From positions 1,984,001-2,048,000 of the forward strand of contig NZ_CP023691.1 in assembly GCF_008704855.1 (NCBI RefSeq): 64,000 bases of DNA. Reading direction: 5' to 3'. The translations under genes were made by a program, and so were the position numbers. Position 1 is the first letter of the stretch; the number at the start of each line of letters is the position of its first letter. The notes below the pieces were generated by a model. That model was not told the origin of the DNA. It was given only the letters and a program-made list of their open reading frames with translations, and made no database searches. Below are positions 45,458-56,100 of this stretch, piece by piece. This DNA comes from Streptomyces platensis (GTDB lineage: Bacteria; Actinomycetota; Actinomycetes; Streptomycetales; Streptomycetaceae).

Positions 45458-45667
45458 CGCGGTCCATGGTGCTGCGGTCCCGTGCCGGGGCGACGGGCTG
45501 GTCACGGGCGGGAGACCCCGCCGAGGAGGCAGGCTATCCCGGCCCACCCGGCGTGACGTTTCCGCACCGCGGCGGCGGGGCGGGAATTCTCGGCCGTCCT
45601 CTGCGGGCGGCCACGACGGCGGCCACAACGGTGCCGACCGGCACGCACGGACCGCGGGAAGCGGGCG

Positions 45668-46321
45668 TCAGCGGCCCCGCAGCCGCCGCACCAGGATGCT
45701 GGCGTCGCCCCGCGACTCCAGGTCGGCGAGGACGACGGCGACCGCCTCGCGGACGATCCGGCCGCGGTCCACGGCGAGGCCGTGCTCGCCGCGCAGCACC
45801 AGCCGCGCATGTTCGAGGTCCATGAGCTCCTCGGCGGAGACATAGACGGTGATCTTCTCGTCGTGCCGTTCCCGGCCGCTGGGGCGGCGGTTGGCGCCGC
45901 GGGAGCCGCCGCGGCGGCGGCCCTGGCCACCGGTCTGCCCGGTCGCGGCGTCCGGCTCGGAACCGGTCTGGCCGCCATTGGCCGCCTTGGCCCGGTGGCC
46001 CTTGGCGGTCTCGCCGGCCGTCTCGCGGCCGCTGTGCTCGGCCGGCGGGCCGACGGCGGGCACCCGGGGCGGGGTGGCCGGTCCGCCGTCACCGGCCGTC
46101 GCCGCCGGGGTGTCCGAGCCGCCGGCCCCGGGCCGACGCTGCCGTACCGCGGTGGCCGCCTCCGGCCCGTCCGCCGCCGGATCGGGCTCGCCGGCCGGTG
46201 CGGGCACCCGGGGCGCCTCGCTGCCGGCCGGGGAGCCGTTCGCCGAGCGGCGGGGGCTGGAGGGCTGTAGCCCCCCTCCCCCCGTGGTACGGAACAGTTC
46301 GTCGGCTCCCGGCAGACTCAC
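45668..46321 (-). CDS. Ribbon-helix-helix-like DNA-binding partner of the ParA-like ATPase
   Basis: 217 residues. The first ~145 are disordered and Gly/Pro/Ala/Arg-rich; the last ~65 (RHDEKITVYVSAEELMDLEHARLVL...VDRGRIVREAVAVVLADLESRG) look like a ribbon-helix-helix fold: a beta strand (ITVYVS) then two helices. Small RHH proteins are the centromere-binding partners of many ParA ATPases. GTG 46321 overlaps the parA stop as GTGA, supporting a working pair. Assignment of the fold is from pattern only. Confidence 0.65.
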   Translation of the reverse strand: MSLPGADELFRTTGGGGLQPSSPRRSANGSPAGSEAPRVPAPAGEPDPAADGPEAATAVRQRRPGAGGSDTPAATAGDGGPATPPRVPAVGPPAEHSGRETAGETAKGHRAKAANGGQTGSEPDAATGQTGGQGRRRGGSRGANRRPSGRERHDEKITVYVSAEELMDLEHARLVLRGEHGLAVDRGRIVREAVAVVLADLESRGDASILVRRLRGR

Positions 46322-47481
46322 TCGGCGTGACACCGGGCGAGCACCTCCCTGGCGAGCTGACGATAGGCGGCGGCACCAACGGAGTTGGAGGCGTACGTGG
46401 TGATCGGCTCACCGGCGACCGTGGTCTCCGGGAAGCGGACCGTACGGCCGATGACGGTGTGGTAGACGTGGTCGTCGAAGGCCTCGACGACCCGCGCCAG
46501 GACCTCACGGCTGTGCACGGTGCGGGAGTCGTACATCGTCGCCAGGATGCCGTCCAGCTCCAGCTCGGGGTTGAGCCGCTCCTGGACCTTCTCGATCGTC
46601 TCGGTGAGCAGCGCGACACCGCGCAGCGCGAAGAACTCGCACTCCAGCGGCACGATGACCTTGTGAGCCGCCGTCAGGGCGTTGACGGTGAGCAGGCCGA
46701 GGGAGGGCTGGCAGTCGATGACGATGTAGTCGTAGTCGGCCAGCAGCGGCTTCAGGGCACGCTGGAGCGTCGACTCGCGCGCGACCTCGCTGACCAACTG
46801 CACCTCTGCCGCTGACAAATCGATATTGCTGGGCAGCAGGTCCATGTTGGGGACCGCGGTCTTCAGCAGCACCTCGTCGGCCGACATGCCCCGCTCCATG
46901 AGCAGGTTGTAGACCGTCAGGTCGAGCTCCATCGGGTTGACGCCGAGTCCGACCGAGAGGGCGCCCTGCGGGTCGAAGTCGACGAGCAGCACCCGTCGTC
47001 CGTATTCGGCGAGTGCGGCGCCCAGGTTGATGGTCGAGGTGGTCTTGCCGACCCCGCCCTTCTGGTTGCACATCGCGATGATTTTGGCGGGGCCGTGGTC
47101 CGACAGTGGTCCCGGGATGGGGAAATAAGGGAGCGGGCGTCCGGTCGGGCCGACGCGTTCGCGGCGCTGGCGCGCGGCGTCCGGCGCAAGCGTCGCGGCG
47201 TATTCGGGGTCCGGCTCGTACTCCGCGTCCGGATCGTAGAAGTGCCCCTCGGGCAGGTCGTCGTAGTCGGCGAGACGGGCGGGTTCTCCACTGCCCCGGT
47301 CGCCGGCCATGGCGTTCACGTGATGGCCGTCCATGCTCTGGTGGGCTGTCGTGGAAATACTCTGATGGGCTGCGTAGGTATGGACCGCAACGGAGCCGAC
47401 AGCCTCGCGCCCCGAGGGACCCTGGTCCCGTGCAACCACTCCTGGTTGACCGCCTCCGGGAGTAAATGTCGACTCATTCAC
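46318..47481 (-). CDS. ParA/Soj-like ATPase of the scpAB locus
   Basis: 387 residues. Deviant Walker A KGGVGKTT (141-148), LLVDFDPQGALSVGLG, and YDYIVIDCQPSLGLLTVNAL define a ParA/MinD-type ATPase that dimerises with ATP and binds DNA or membrane. The ~130-residue N-terminal extension (His/Ser/Gly-rich, then acidic) is unusual compared with the ~270-residue canonical ParA. It is not the oriC-linked parA; the same gene precedes scpA in mycobacteria, suggesting a role in chromosome organisation. GTG start with AAGGAGGT about 11 nt upstream. Confidence 0.9.
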   Translation of the reverse strand: MNESTFTPGGGQPGVVARDQGPSGREAVGSVAVHTYAAHQSISTTAHQSMDGHHVNAMAGDRGSGEPARLADYDDLPEGHFYDPDAEYEPDPEYAATLAPDAARQRRERVGPTGRPLPYFPIPGPLSDHGPAKIIAMCNQKGGVGKTTSTINLGAALAEYGRRVLLVDFDPQGALSVGLGVNPMELDLTVYNLLMERGMSADEVLLKTAVPNMDLLPSNIDLSAAEVQLVSEVARESTLQRALKPLLADYDYIVIDCQPSLGLLTVNALTAAHKVIVPLECEFFALRGVALLTETIEKVQERLNPELELDGILATMYDSRTVHSREVLARVVEAFDDHVYHTVIGRTVRFPETTVAGEPITTYASNSVGAAAYRQLAREVLARCHAE

Positions 47482-47557
47482 AAGTCGTCTTACCTCCTTG
47501 GACGTGACCAGGAAACTTTATCGATAGGTCAGCGTGGCACCATGCCGACGGTTGGCG

Positions 47558-47587
47558 ACTCTATGGCGTGTCGGGCGTCCGCAGCAA
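47558..47587 (-). promoter_or_regulatory. Candidate promoter of the parA-scpAB operon
   Basis: On the minus strand TTGCTG (47587-47582) and TAGAGT (47563-47558) are separated by 18 bp, close to vegetative -35/-10 boxes, about 75 bp before the parA GTG. Confidence 0.4.
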
Positions 47588-47759
47588 CACAATCCACCGG
47601 ACCCGGCACGATGTGTCGGTAACCGGACCCCCCGATGTCAAGGGCGCAAGCGGTATCGGACCGATGTTTCAGGGGTGCGCGAATCGGTTAAAGGGTTACG
47701 TTCGCGGCGAGTTGAGTGCCGGCGACCCGGAGGGCGGCGCGCCGCGGGTCGCACACGCG

Positions 47760-47793
47760 ACCGGCCGGGCCTTGTCGACAAGGCCCGGCCGGT
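47760..47793 (-). terminator. Perfect palindrome, terminator of ald
   Basis: 34-bp perfect palindrome with half ACCGGCCGGGCCTTGTC, 30 bp after the ald stop. Confidence 0.75.
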
Positions 47794-47823
47794 GGTACGG
47801 CGTTGACGTCCGCGGTTGACGTC

Positions 47824-48948
47824 TTAGCCGAGGAGGGTGCGCAGTTCGACGTGCTCCAGGCCGTGCGCCTCGGCGACGGGGCCGTAGACGACCTTGCCGT
47901 CGTGCGTGTTCAGGCCCTTGGCCAGCGCCGGGTCACGGCGCAGCGCCTCGACCCAGCCGCGGTTCGCCAGCTCCACGATGTAGGGCAGCGTGGCGTTGGT
48001 GAGCGCGTGGGTGGAGGTGTTCGGCACCGCGCCGGGCATGTTGGCGACGCAGTAGAAGACCGAGTTGTGGACCGGGAAGGTCGGCTCGGCGTGCGTGGTG
48101 GGACGCGAGTCCTCGAAGCAGCCGCCCTGGTCGATCGCGATGTCGACAAGAACACTTCCGGGCTTCATCTTGGCGACGAGCTCGTTGGTGACCAGCTTCG
48201 GCGCCTTGGCACCGGGGATCAGGACGGCACCGACGACGAGGTCGGCGTCGACGACGGCCTTCTCCAGCTCGTAGGCGTTGGAGACGATCGTCTGCACCTT
48301 GGTGCCGAAGATCTTGTCGGCCTCGCGGAGCTTGTTGATGTCCTTGTCGAGCAGGGTGACGTGGAAGCCGAGGCCCACGGCGATCTGCAGCGCGTTCCAG
48401 CCGGAGACGCCACCGCCGATGATGACGGCCTTGCCCGCGTGGACACCGGGGACGCCACCGGGCAGCACGCCGCGGCCGCCGGCCTGGCGCATCAGGTGGT
48501 AGGCGCCGACCTGCGGGGCGATACGGCCCGCGACCTCGGACATCGGGGCGAGCAGCGGCAGCTGGCGGCCGGCCGTCTCGACGGTCTCGTAGGCGATGGC
48601 GGTGGTGCCGGACTCCAGCAGGGCGTCCGTGCACTCCTTGGAAGCGGCCAGGTGCAGGTAGGTGAAGAGCGTCTGGTCCTTGCGGAGGCGGTGGTACTCC
48701 TCCGCGATCGGCTCCTTGACCTTCAGCAGCAGGTCAGCGGTGCCCCAGACCTCATCGGCGGTGTCCAGGATGGACGCGCCGGCGGAGACGTACTCCTCGT
48801 TCGTGATGGACGAGCCGAGACCGGCGTCCTTCTCGATGAAGACCTGGTGGCCGTGGCGGACGAGCTCGTGGACTCCGGCGGGCGTGATGGCCACACGGAA
48901 CTCGTTGTTCTTGACCTCGCGGGGGATGCCGACCTTCACGTCGATCAC
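47824..48948 (-). CDS. ald: Alanine dehydrogenase
   Basis: 374 residues, full length. It interconverts L-alanine and pyruvate with NAD and ammonia. Conserved parts: [20 protein letters not shown], the substrate-binding KVKEP and YLHLAASK, catalytic His in that segment, [17 protein letters not shown] for NAD, and the [11 protein letters not shown] motif. GTG start with AAGG 4-8 nt upstream. A gap of ~160 bp upstream carries several TTGCAT/TTGCAA-type dyads, probably targets of an AldR-like Lrp regulator that is not in the immediate neighbourhood. Confidence 0.96.
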   Translation of the reverse strand: MIDVKVGIPREVKNNEFRVAITPAGVHELVRHGHQVFIEKDAGLGSSITNEEYVSAGASILDTADEVWGTADLLLKVKEPIAEEYHRLRKDQTLFTYLHLAASKECTDALLESGTTAIAYETVETAGRQLPLLAPMSEVAGRIAPQVGAYHLMRQAGGRGVLPGGVPGVHAGKAVIIGGGVSGWNALQIAVGLGFHVTLLDKDINKLREADKIFGTKVQTIVSNAYELEKAVVDADLVVGAVLIPGAKAPKLVTNELVAKMKPGSVLVDIAIDQGGCFEDSRPTTHAEPTFPVHNSVFYCVANMPGAVPNTSTHALTNATLPYIVELANRGWVEALRRDPALAKGLNTHDGKVVYGPVAEAHGLEHVELRTLLG

Positions 48949-48985
48949 GGTCCTTGCTAGAGAGGGTGCAGGAGGAATTATCCCC

Positions 48986-49088
48986 TCATGCCTTGCATGA
49001 CGGAACTGGCCGCGCCGAACGCGGTCCAGCCAGTCTATTGAAGGAGCTCCTCTTGTCTAGCCTTGCAAAGCATTAATTCTCGCGAGAA
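48986..49088 (-). promoter_or_regulatory. Dyads upstream of ald
   Basis: TCATGC-CTT-GCATGA (48986-49000), a second CCTTGCA half-site (49061-49067) and the 12-bp palindrome TTCTCGCGAGAA (49077-49088) lie in a locally AT-rich stretch before ald. The spacing suggests a cooperatively binding regulator. Confidence 0.4.
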
Positions 49089-49107
49089 GCACTACCGATT
49101 TCGTAGG

Positions 49108-51252
49108 TCACTCGGGATGATCTCCAAGGAGTCGCTCTCCAGCGGCGCGATGGAGCCGTGCCGCGGCCGGATCTCCGAGCCGGTCGAGGGTGTCCGCAAT
49201 CCGCAGCTGAAGGGCCGCCTCCAGTCGTCCGTCGCCCGCTTTCCGGGCGGTGTCCAGGGCTTCGAGGCAGGTCCGCAGGGCATCCTCGGGCCGCCCGGCG
49301 TACTCCTGAACCCGGGCCATCTCACCGGTCGCCCGCGCCTGGCCGGCCACGTCGCCGAGCCTGCGGCAGGCCCCGACGGCGGCCCCCCACGCCTTGAGCG
49401 CCTCGCCCCACCGGCCCGCCTGGCTGAGCGCGCCGCCGATCCGGCCGTGCAGCCGCGCCGCGTCCGCGCCCTCCCCCCGGGCGAGCCGCAGCTCCAGGGC
49501 CCGGCCGTACCAGTCGGCGGCCCGCTGCCAGTCGCCCAGCTCGGTGTACGCGCCGCCCAGCGACTCCAGCGCCCGGCCGGTGGCCATCGGGTCCTTCACC
49601 GAGCGGGCCGCCTCCAGGGCACCCCGGTAGCGGGTGGCCGCCTGTGCGGTCCGTCCCGCCTGGCCGTCCAGGTCCCCGAGGTTCAGGAGGGCGGCGGCCC
49701 GCTCGCGCGCCAGCCCGCGCCGCTCGGCGACCCGCAGGACGAGCCCGTGCAGCGCGTAAAGGTCCGGCGCGGCGGCCTCGGCGCCCTGGTGAGCCAGCAG
49801 CGTCCGGGTCAGCGCGGCCATCAACCGCCGGTCCAGGGTGTCGAGTTCACCGTCCGCGACAGCGATCCGGGCGGCGTCGAGCAGGGCGCCGCGGCGGCTG
49901 CGCAGCCAGTGCGCGGCGGCGGCCCGGGAGCCGAAGCGCAGCGAACGCGGCAGTCCCGCGGTCTTCTGCCGGGCGGGGGAATCGGCCGGCTCGCCCATCG
50001 CCCGGCAGGACTGGAGCAGCCGTACGGTCCGCTCCAGCATCCGGGCGCGGGCCAGCTGGACGTCGGCCGGGCGCTCGTGCTCGGTCAGCAGATCGCGCAC
50101 CAGCGGGCCGAGGCAGCCGGGAAGGCGGTACGGGAGATACAGGGCGGCGTCGGGCGCCCGGGCGCCGGGGACCTCGTCGTCCTCCGCGGTGGCCGGCCGC
50201 AGCAGCCCGAGCGCGGCGAATTCGCCCAGCGTCGTGGCGGCCACCGCCACCGAGCAGCCGGCCAGCGCGGAGGCGATGTGCGCGTCCACCAGGCCGCCCG
50301 GCGCCAGGGTGATCAGCCGCAGCATCCGGGCGGCGGGCGCCGGCAGCGCGTCGTGGGCGAGGCGGAAGGCGCGGAACAGCGGCCGGGCGCCGGTGGGCAG
50401 GTCCGGCGGCAGCGGGACGGCGTGCAGCGCCTGGCACAGATCGGCGACCGAGGACATCGGGCGGGCGGCGAGCCAGGCACCGGCCAGCACCAGGGCGGCC
50501 GGCTGGCCGCCGCACTCCTCCACGACGCGGTCGGCGGTCCGCGGGTCGACGGTGATCCGGGTCGGCCCGGCGTACCGGCTGAGAACGGCGACCCCGGCCG
50601 CGCTGTCCAGGCCGCCCAGGGCACACGGCCGGACGTCCGGAATGCCGGTCAGCGGCCCCTGCGAGACCACCACGACCAGGCAGTCCGGGGCGTCCGGGAG
50701 CAGCGGTTCGACCTGGTCGGCGCCCGGTGCGTCGTCCAGGAAGAGCAGCGCCCGGCGCCCGGCGAGCGCCTCGCGCAGCCGCTCGGTCAGCTCGTCCTCG
50801 GGAGCGCCGGGCGGGGCGCCGGTGCCGAGCGCGGCCAGCAGTTCCCGTGCGGTGTGGCCGGTGTCGGCCGGTTCGCCGCCCGGCCCGGTCAGGGTGGCCC
50901 GCAGCACCCCGTCGGGGTGGTCGCCGGCCAGTTCCCGCAGCAGCTCCTCGGCCAGGGCCGTACGGCCGGAACCGGGGCGTCCGGCGATCAGCAGTACCCG
51001 GCTGCGGGCGCCCTTGCGGCCGGAGAGGGTGTCCAGGCCGGCGCGGGCGATATCGGCGTGCAGCTCCTTGAGCTCGCGGCGCCGCCCGGTGAAGCCACTC
51101 GGGGCAGGGGCGGCGGCGGTCGCGGGAACGGTGGGGCGGGCGGCGGCACCGTCCTGGCGGGGCGCCGCGCCGCGCGGTCCGGGCGCTGTCGTGGCAGACG
51201 CTCTCGCCGCCTCCGGCGGGAGGTGCCCCCCGCCCACCGCCTGGTCCGTCAC
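49108..51252 (-). CDS. STAND-like NTPase with TPR repeats (AfsR-type effector half)
   Basis: 714 residues. After a Pro/Ala-rich leader comes FTGRRRELKELH, the usual entry of NB-ARC/AAA domains in actinobacterial regulators, a P-loop-like AGRPGSGRTALAEELL and Walker B RALLFLDDA. The Walker A lysine is replaced by Arg (GSGRT), so nucleotide hydrolysis may be weak or lost. The C-terminal ~250 residues are tetratricopeptide repeats (AAALLNLGDLDGQAGRTAQAATRYRGAL; GRALESLGGAYTELGDWQRAADWYGRAL; and others). No DNA-binding domain is seen, unlike SARP regulators of similar layout. Likely a signalling scaffold. Confidence 0.8.
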   Translation of the reverse strand: MTDQAVGGGHLPPEAARASATTAPGPRGAAPRQDGAAARPTVPATAAAPAPSGFTGRRRELKELHADIARAGLDTLSGRKGARSRVLLIAGRPGSGRTALAEELLRELAGDHPDGVLRATLTGPGGEPADTGHTARELLAALGTGAPPGAPEDELTERLREALAGRRALLFLDDAPGADQVEPLLPDAPDCLVVVVSQGPLTGIPDVRPCALGGLDSAAGVAVLSRYAGPTRITVDPRTADRVVEECGGQPAALVLAGAWLAARPMSSVADLCQALHAVPLPPDLPTGARPLFRAFRLAHDALPAPAARMLRLITLAPGGLVDAHIASALAGCSVAVAATTLGEFAALGLLRPATAEDDEVPGARAPDAALYLPYRLPGCLGPLVRDLLTEHERPADVQLARARMLERTVRLLQSCRAMGEPADSPARQKTAGLPRSLRFGSRAAAAHWLRSRRGALLDAARIAVADGELDTLDRRLMAALTRTLLAHQGAEAAAPDLYALHGLVLRVAERRGLARERAAALLNLGDLDGQAGRTAQAATRYRGALEAARSVKDPMATGRALESLGGAYTELGDWQRAADWYGRALELRLARGEGADAARLHGRIGGALSQAGRWGEALKAWGAAVGACRRLGDVAGQARATGEMARVQEYAGRPEDALRTCLEALDTARKAGDGRLEAALQLRIADTLDRLGDPAAARLHRAAGERLLGDHPE

Positions 51253-51421
51253 CGGCTCACGCTCCCGTCCACCTGCGCGTACGAATCCGCCGCCGGGGCG
51301 GACGCTGCCGAGCGTAGTTCACGGCACGTCACGTCTCGCGCAGCGCAGGGCGGTTACGTCACCCGATCGGATCGGCGGATCATCCGACGGGCACGTCGTA
51401 CGGCGGGGACGGGCCCGTCGG

Positions 51422-52048
51422 TCAGGCCTCGAAGGGGCGGGCCGGCCACGGCGCGTCGGCCGGGCGCAGCGCGTCCAGACCCGCACCGGCCCGGGCCGCG
51501 GTGAGTGCCAGCACCCCCACGACGAGGCAGTTGTTGTGCAGCTCACCGGCGAGCGCGCCACGGACCAGTTCGTCCTGCGGCACCCGCGCCAGCTCCATGT
51601 CGGCCTCCTCCTCGGAGACCTCGAAACGTTCGCCCTCGGCCTCGGACAGATCGCGGGCGAGGAAGATCCGCACGGCCTCGTCGCAGCCGCCGGGCGTGGT
51701 GTAGACATCGGTCAGCACCCGCCAGTCCCCGGCCTTGACGTGCGCCTCCTCGTACAGCTCGCGCTGCGCGGCGTGCAGCGGGTTCTCCCCGGGGATGTCG
51801 AGCAGCCCGGCGGGGATCTCCCACAGCTTCTGGCGTACGGGGTGGCGGTACTGGCGCAGCACCAGCACCCGGCCCTCCTCGTCGAGCGCGAGGACGGCCA
51901 CGGAACCGGGGTGGACCTGGTAGTCACGGGTGACGGTGGAGCCGTCCGGCATGACGACCTCGTCGGTGCGCACGCTGGTCTTGTTTCCGGTGAACGGCGT
52001 CGTGGTCGCGGTGACCGTCCACTCCTCCGGGGTGTCCTTGATCGCCAT
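51422..52048 (-). CDS. NUDIX hydrolase, ADP-ribose pyrophosphatase type
   Basis: 208 residues. The NUDIX box reads GLLDIPGENPLHAAQRELYEEAHV: REL-x-EE is intact, and the terminal Gly is His. IPAGLLDIPGE and the following TPGGCDEAVRIFLARDL are characteristic of the ADP-ribose pyrophosphatase subgroup, which clears ADP-ribose to AMP and ribose-5-phosphate. ATG 52048 with AGGAGG 8 nt upstream. Same strand as pyrG and about 95 bp downstream of it, so probably co-transcribed. Confidence 0.88.
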   Translation of the reverse strand: MAIKDTPEEWTVTATTTPFTGNKTSVRTDEVVMPDGSTVTRDYQVHPGSVAVLALDEEGRVLVLRQYRHPVRQKLWEIPAGLLDIPGENPLHAAQRELYEEAHVKAGDWRVLTDVYTTPGGCDEAVRIFLARDLSEAEGERFEVSEEEADMELARVPQDELVRGALAGELHNNCLVVGVLALTAARAGAGLDALRPADAPWPARPFEA

Positions 52049-52144
52049 GGCGCGTCCTCCTGTGTGTTGCCTGTACCAACGCAGAAACCGGGGCACGACC
52101 TCGAAGAGGCCGTACCCCGGCAACCGTATCCGCCGTGGTGTCCG

Positions 52145-53800
<1,656 letters not shown>

Positions 53801-54219
53801 GGCCAAGAGGGAGCTCCCGTGGTCGCGAGGTGGAGAGGTGCGAAGCGGCGCGTCCCGGTTTTCAGGGGTGCCGTCGCTGCGGTTCGGGGGTTCTCGTGAC
53901 CACCGGTCCACGGGGTACCAGGCTATCAGCGACCGGGCATGGTCGCGCCCGGCCACACAGGGCGACCGCGCGGTCACGGCCGGGGTGACAGTGTCACGTG
54001 ACGGAGGCCACCCGTTCGGAGCACTTCAGTCCGTGCGAGGGTCACGCGGATCACCCACCTGCGTCGTATCCTGCTCGGACACTCGCTACGAGCCGTCCGG
54101 GAAGGCACCACCCCCGCCGCCCGATTTCCGGTCCCGCTGCTCGGCGACGTTTCATGGGCAGGACGGACCAATACATACGTCCCATGGGGGGCGTGACTCC
54201 AGTTCGACGGGAGATGCAC

Positions 54220-56025
54220 GTGGCCGGGCGCATCGAGGACTACGCACTTATCGGCGATATGCAAACCGCCGCTCTAGTGTGCCGGGACGGCACGGTGGAC
54301 TGGCTGTGCCTGCCCCGCTTCGACTCGCCGGCGGTCTTTGCGGGGCTGCTGGGCACGGAGGAGCACGGATTCTGGCGGCTGGGGCCGGTCAACGGCCCCG
54401 GGGGGCGGCCCGCACCGGCCGACCGCCGGCGCTACCGGGGCGATTCGCTCGTCCTGGAATCGGAGTGGGACACCCCGCGCGGCACCGTCCGCGTGATCGA
54501 CTTCATGCCGCCCCGCGATGGCGCGCCGCAGCTGATCCGCATCGTGGAGGGCGTCAGCGGACGCGTCCCGATGCGTTCGGAGCTGCGGATGCGGTTCTCC
54601 TACGGCTGGGTCGTGCCGTGGGTGCACAAGATCGACGACCGGACGGTGGCGGTGGCCGGGCCCGATTCGGTGTGGCTGGACACCGAGGCGGAGACCTACG
54701 GCAAGGACCTGACGACGTTCTCCGACTTCACCGTCTCGCCGGGTGAGCGGATCGCCTTCACGATCAGCTGGGAGCCCTCGCACAAGCAGCCGCCGGCCGT
54801 CGCCGACCCGGAGGGGTCGCTGGAGGCCACCGAGGAGTTCTGGCGCGAGTGGGTCGAGCACTGCACGTACCACGGCCCTTACCGGGACGCGGTGGTGCGC
54901 TCGCTGATCACGCTGAAGGCGCTGACCTACGCGCCGACCGGCGGGATCGTGGCGGCGCCGACGACCTCGCTGCCGGAGTGCCTGGGCGGGGTCCGTAACT
55001 GGGACTACCGCTTCACCTGGCTGCGGGACGCGGCGATCACCCTGTCCTCCCTGCTGCGCACCGGCTACCGCGAAGAGGCGCGGGCCTGGCGGGAGTGGCT
55101 GCTGCGGGCGGTGGCCGGCGACCCGGAGAACCTGCAGATCATGTACGGCATCGCGGGCGAGCGGGAGCTGGGCGAGAACGAACTCCACTGGCTTCCCGGC
55201 TACGAGAACTCCCGTCCCGTACGGGTCGGCAACGGCGCCGCGGGACAGCTCCAGCTCGATGTCTACGGCGAGGTCACCGAGGCGCTGCACCTGGCGCACA
55301 TGACGGGGCTGGCCCGTAACGACTACGCCTCACTGCTCCAGCTCAAGCTGATCCAGTGGGTGGAGAAGCACTGGGACGAGCCGGACGAGGGCATCTGGGA
55401 GGTCCGCGGCCCGCGCCGGCACTTCGTGCACTCCAAGGTCATGACCTGGGTCGCGGTCGACCGTACGGTCAAGCTGATCGAGTCCGGGGACGTCGACGGA
55501 CCGCTGGAGCGCTGGAAGGACCTGCGCGAGACGATCCACCGGGACGTCTGCGAGAAGGGTTACGACAAGGAGCGCAACACCTTCACCCAGTCCTACGGCT
55601 CGCAGGAGCTGGACGCCTCGCTGCTGCTGATCCCGCAGATGGGTTTCCTGCCGCCGGACGACAAGCGCGTCATCGGCACCATCGAGGCGATCCAGCGGGA
55701 ACTGTCCACCGAGGACGGCTTCGTGCTGCGCTACCCGACATCCGGTGCACACGATCTCGGGGTGGACGGTCTGGAAGGTGAGGAAGGTGCCTTCCTCGCC
55801 TGCTCGTTCTGGCTCGCCGACGATCTCGCGATGATCGGCCGGGTGGACGAGGCCCGCAAGCTCTTCGAGAAGCTGCTCTCGCTCCGCAACGACCTGGGTC
55901 TGCTCGCGGAGGAGTGGGACCCCAAGGCCCAGCGGCAGGTGGGCAATTTCCCACAGGCATTCAGCCATGTTCCGCTGATCGACACCGCGCTGCGGCTGAC
56001 GGCCAGTGGGGCTTACGGAGGTTAG
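54220..56025 (+). CDS. Glycoside hydrolase family 15 protein (glucoamylase/trehalase type)
   Basis: 601 residues from the GTG chosen because GGGAG lies 6 nt upstream and the protein then begins AGRIEDYALIGDMQTAAL, the common actinobacterial start; ATG 54214 and 54154 are alternatives. N-terminal beta-sandwich, then an (alpha/alpha)6 barrel with RNWDYRFTWLRDAAI and EEWDPKAQRQVGNFPQAFSH, the likely general acid/base regions. No signal peptide, so cytoplasmic. Mycobacterial GH15 members include a trehalase, so trehalose or malto-oligosaccharides are the best substrate guesses. The stop codon is embedded in the terminator hairpin. Confidence 0.88.
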   Translation: MAGRIEDYALIGDMQTAALVCRDGTVDWLCLPRFDSPAVFAGLLGTEEHGFWRLGPVNGPGGRPAPADRRRYRGDSLVLESEWDTPRGTVRVIDFMPPRDGAPQLIRIVEGVSGRVPMRSELRMRFSYGWVVPWVHKIDDRTVAVAGPDSVWLDTEAETYGKDLTTFSDFTVSPGERIAFTISWEPSHKQPPAVADPEGSLEATEEFWREWVEHCTYHGPYRDAVVRSLITLKALTYAPTGGIVAAPTTSLPECLGGVRNWDYRFTWLRDAAITLSSLLRTGYREEARAWREWLLRAVAGDPENLQIMYGIAGERELGENELHWLPGYENSRPVRVGNGAAGQLQLDVYGEVTEALHLAHMTGLARNDYASLLQLKLIQWVEKHWDEPDEGIWEVRGPRRHFVHSKVMTWVAVDRTVKLIESGDVDGPLERWKDLRETIHRDVCEKGYDKERNTFTQSYGSQELDASLLLIPQMGFLPPDDKRVIGTIEAIQRELSTEDGFVLRYPTSGAHDLGVDGLEGEEGAFLACSFWLADDLAMIGRVDEARKLFEKLLSLRNDLGLLAEEWDPKAQRQVGNFPQAFSHVPLIDTALRLTASGAYGG

Positions 56026-56047
56026 GGCCCCCCTCCGGGGCCCTAAC
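56021..56047 (+). terminator. Terminator overlapping the GH15 stop codon
   Basis: GTTAGGGCCCC (56021-56031) pairs perfectly with 56037-56047, 5-nt loop. The TAG stop lies in the 5' arm. Confidence 0.75.
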
Positions 56048-56061
56048 CCCCCGGCGGTCGT

Positions 56062-56090
56062 GGGTGCCGCCCGGTTTCCGGGTGGCACCC
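56062..56090. terminator. Terminator of the GH64 gene
   Basis: GGGTGCCGCCCGG (56062-56074) pairs with 56078-56090 (one G-T), 3-nt loop; it serves the minus-strand GH64 gene and probably both directions. Confidence 0.75.
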
Positions 56091-56100
56091 CTTCTTCTTG

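Larger units (their letters stand above)
47482..47823. other. Region between ald and parA
   Basis: 342 bp with no gene. It holds the ald terminator palindrome (47760-47793) and the parA promoter candidate. No parS-like GTTTCACGTGAAAC site was seen. Confidence 0.55.

Noticed and set aside
46318..47823. parS sites beside the ParA-like gene
   Set aside because: No GTTTCACGTGAAAC-type 16-mer was found by eye; the gene is not the oriC parA.
53809..53818. Palindrome GGGAGCTCCC just before pyrG as an operator
   Set aside because: Short, close to the start codon and easily expected by chance in GC-rich DNA.
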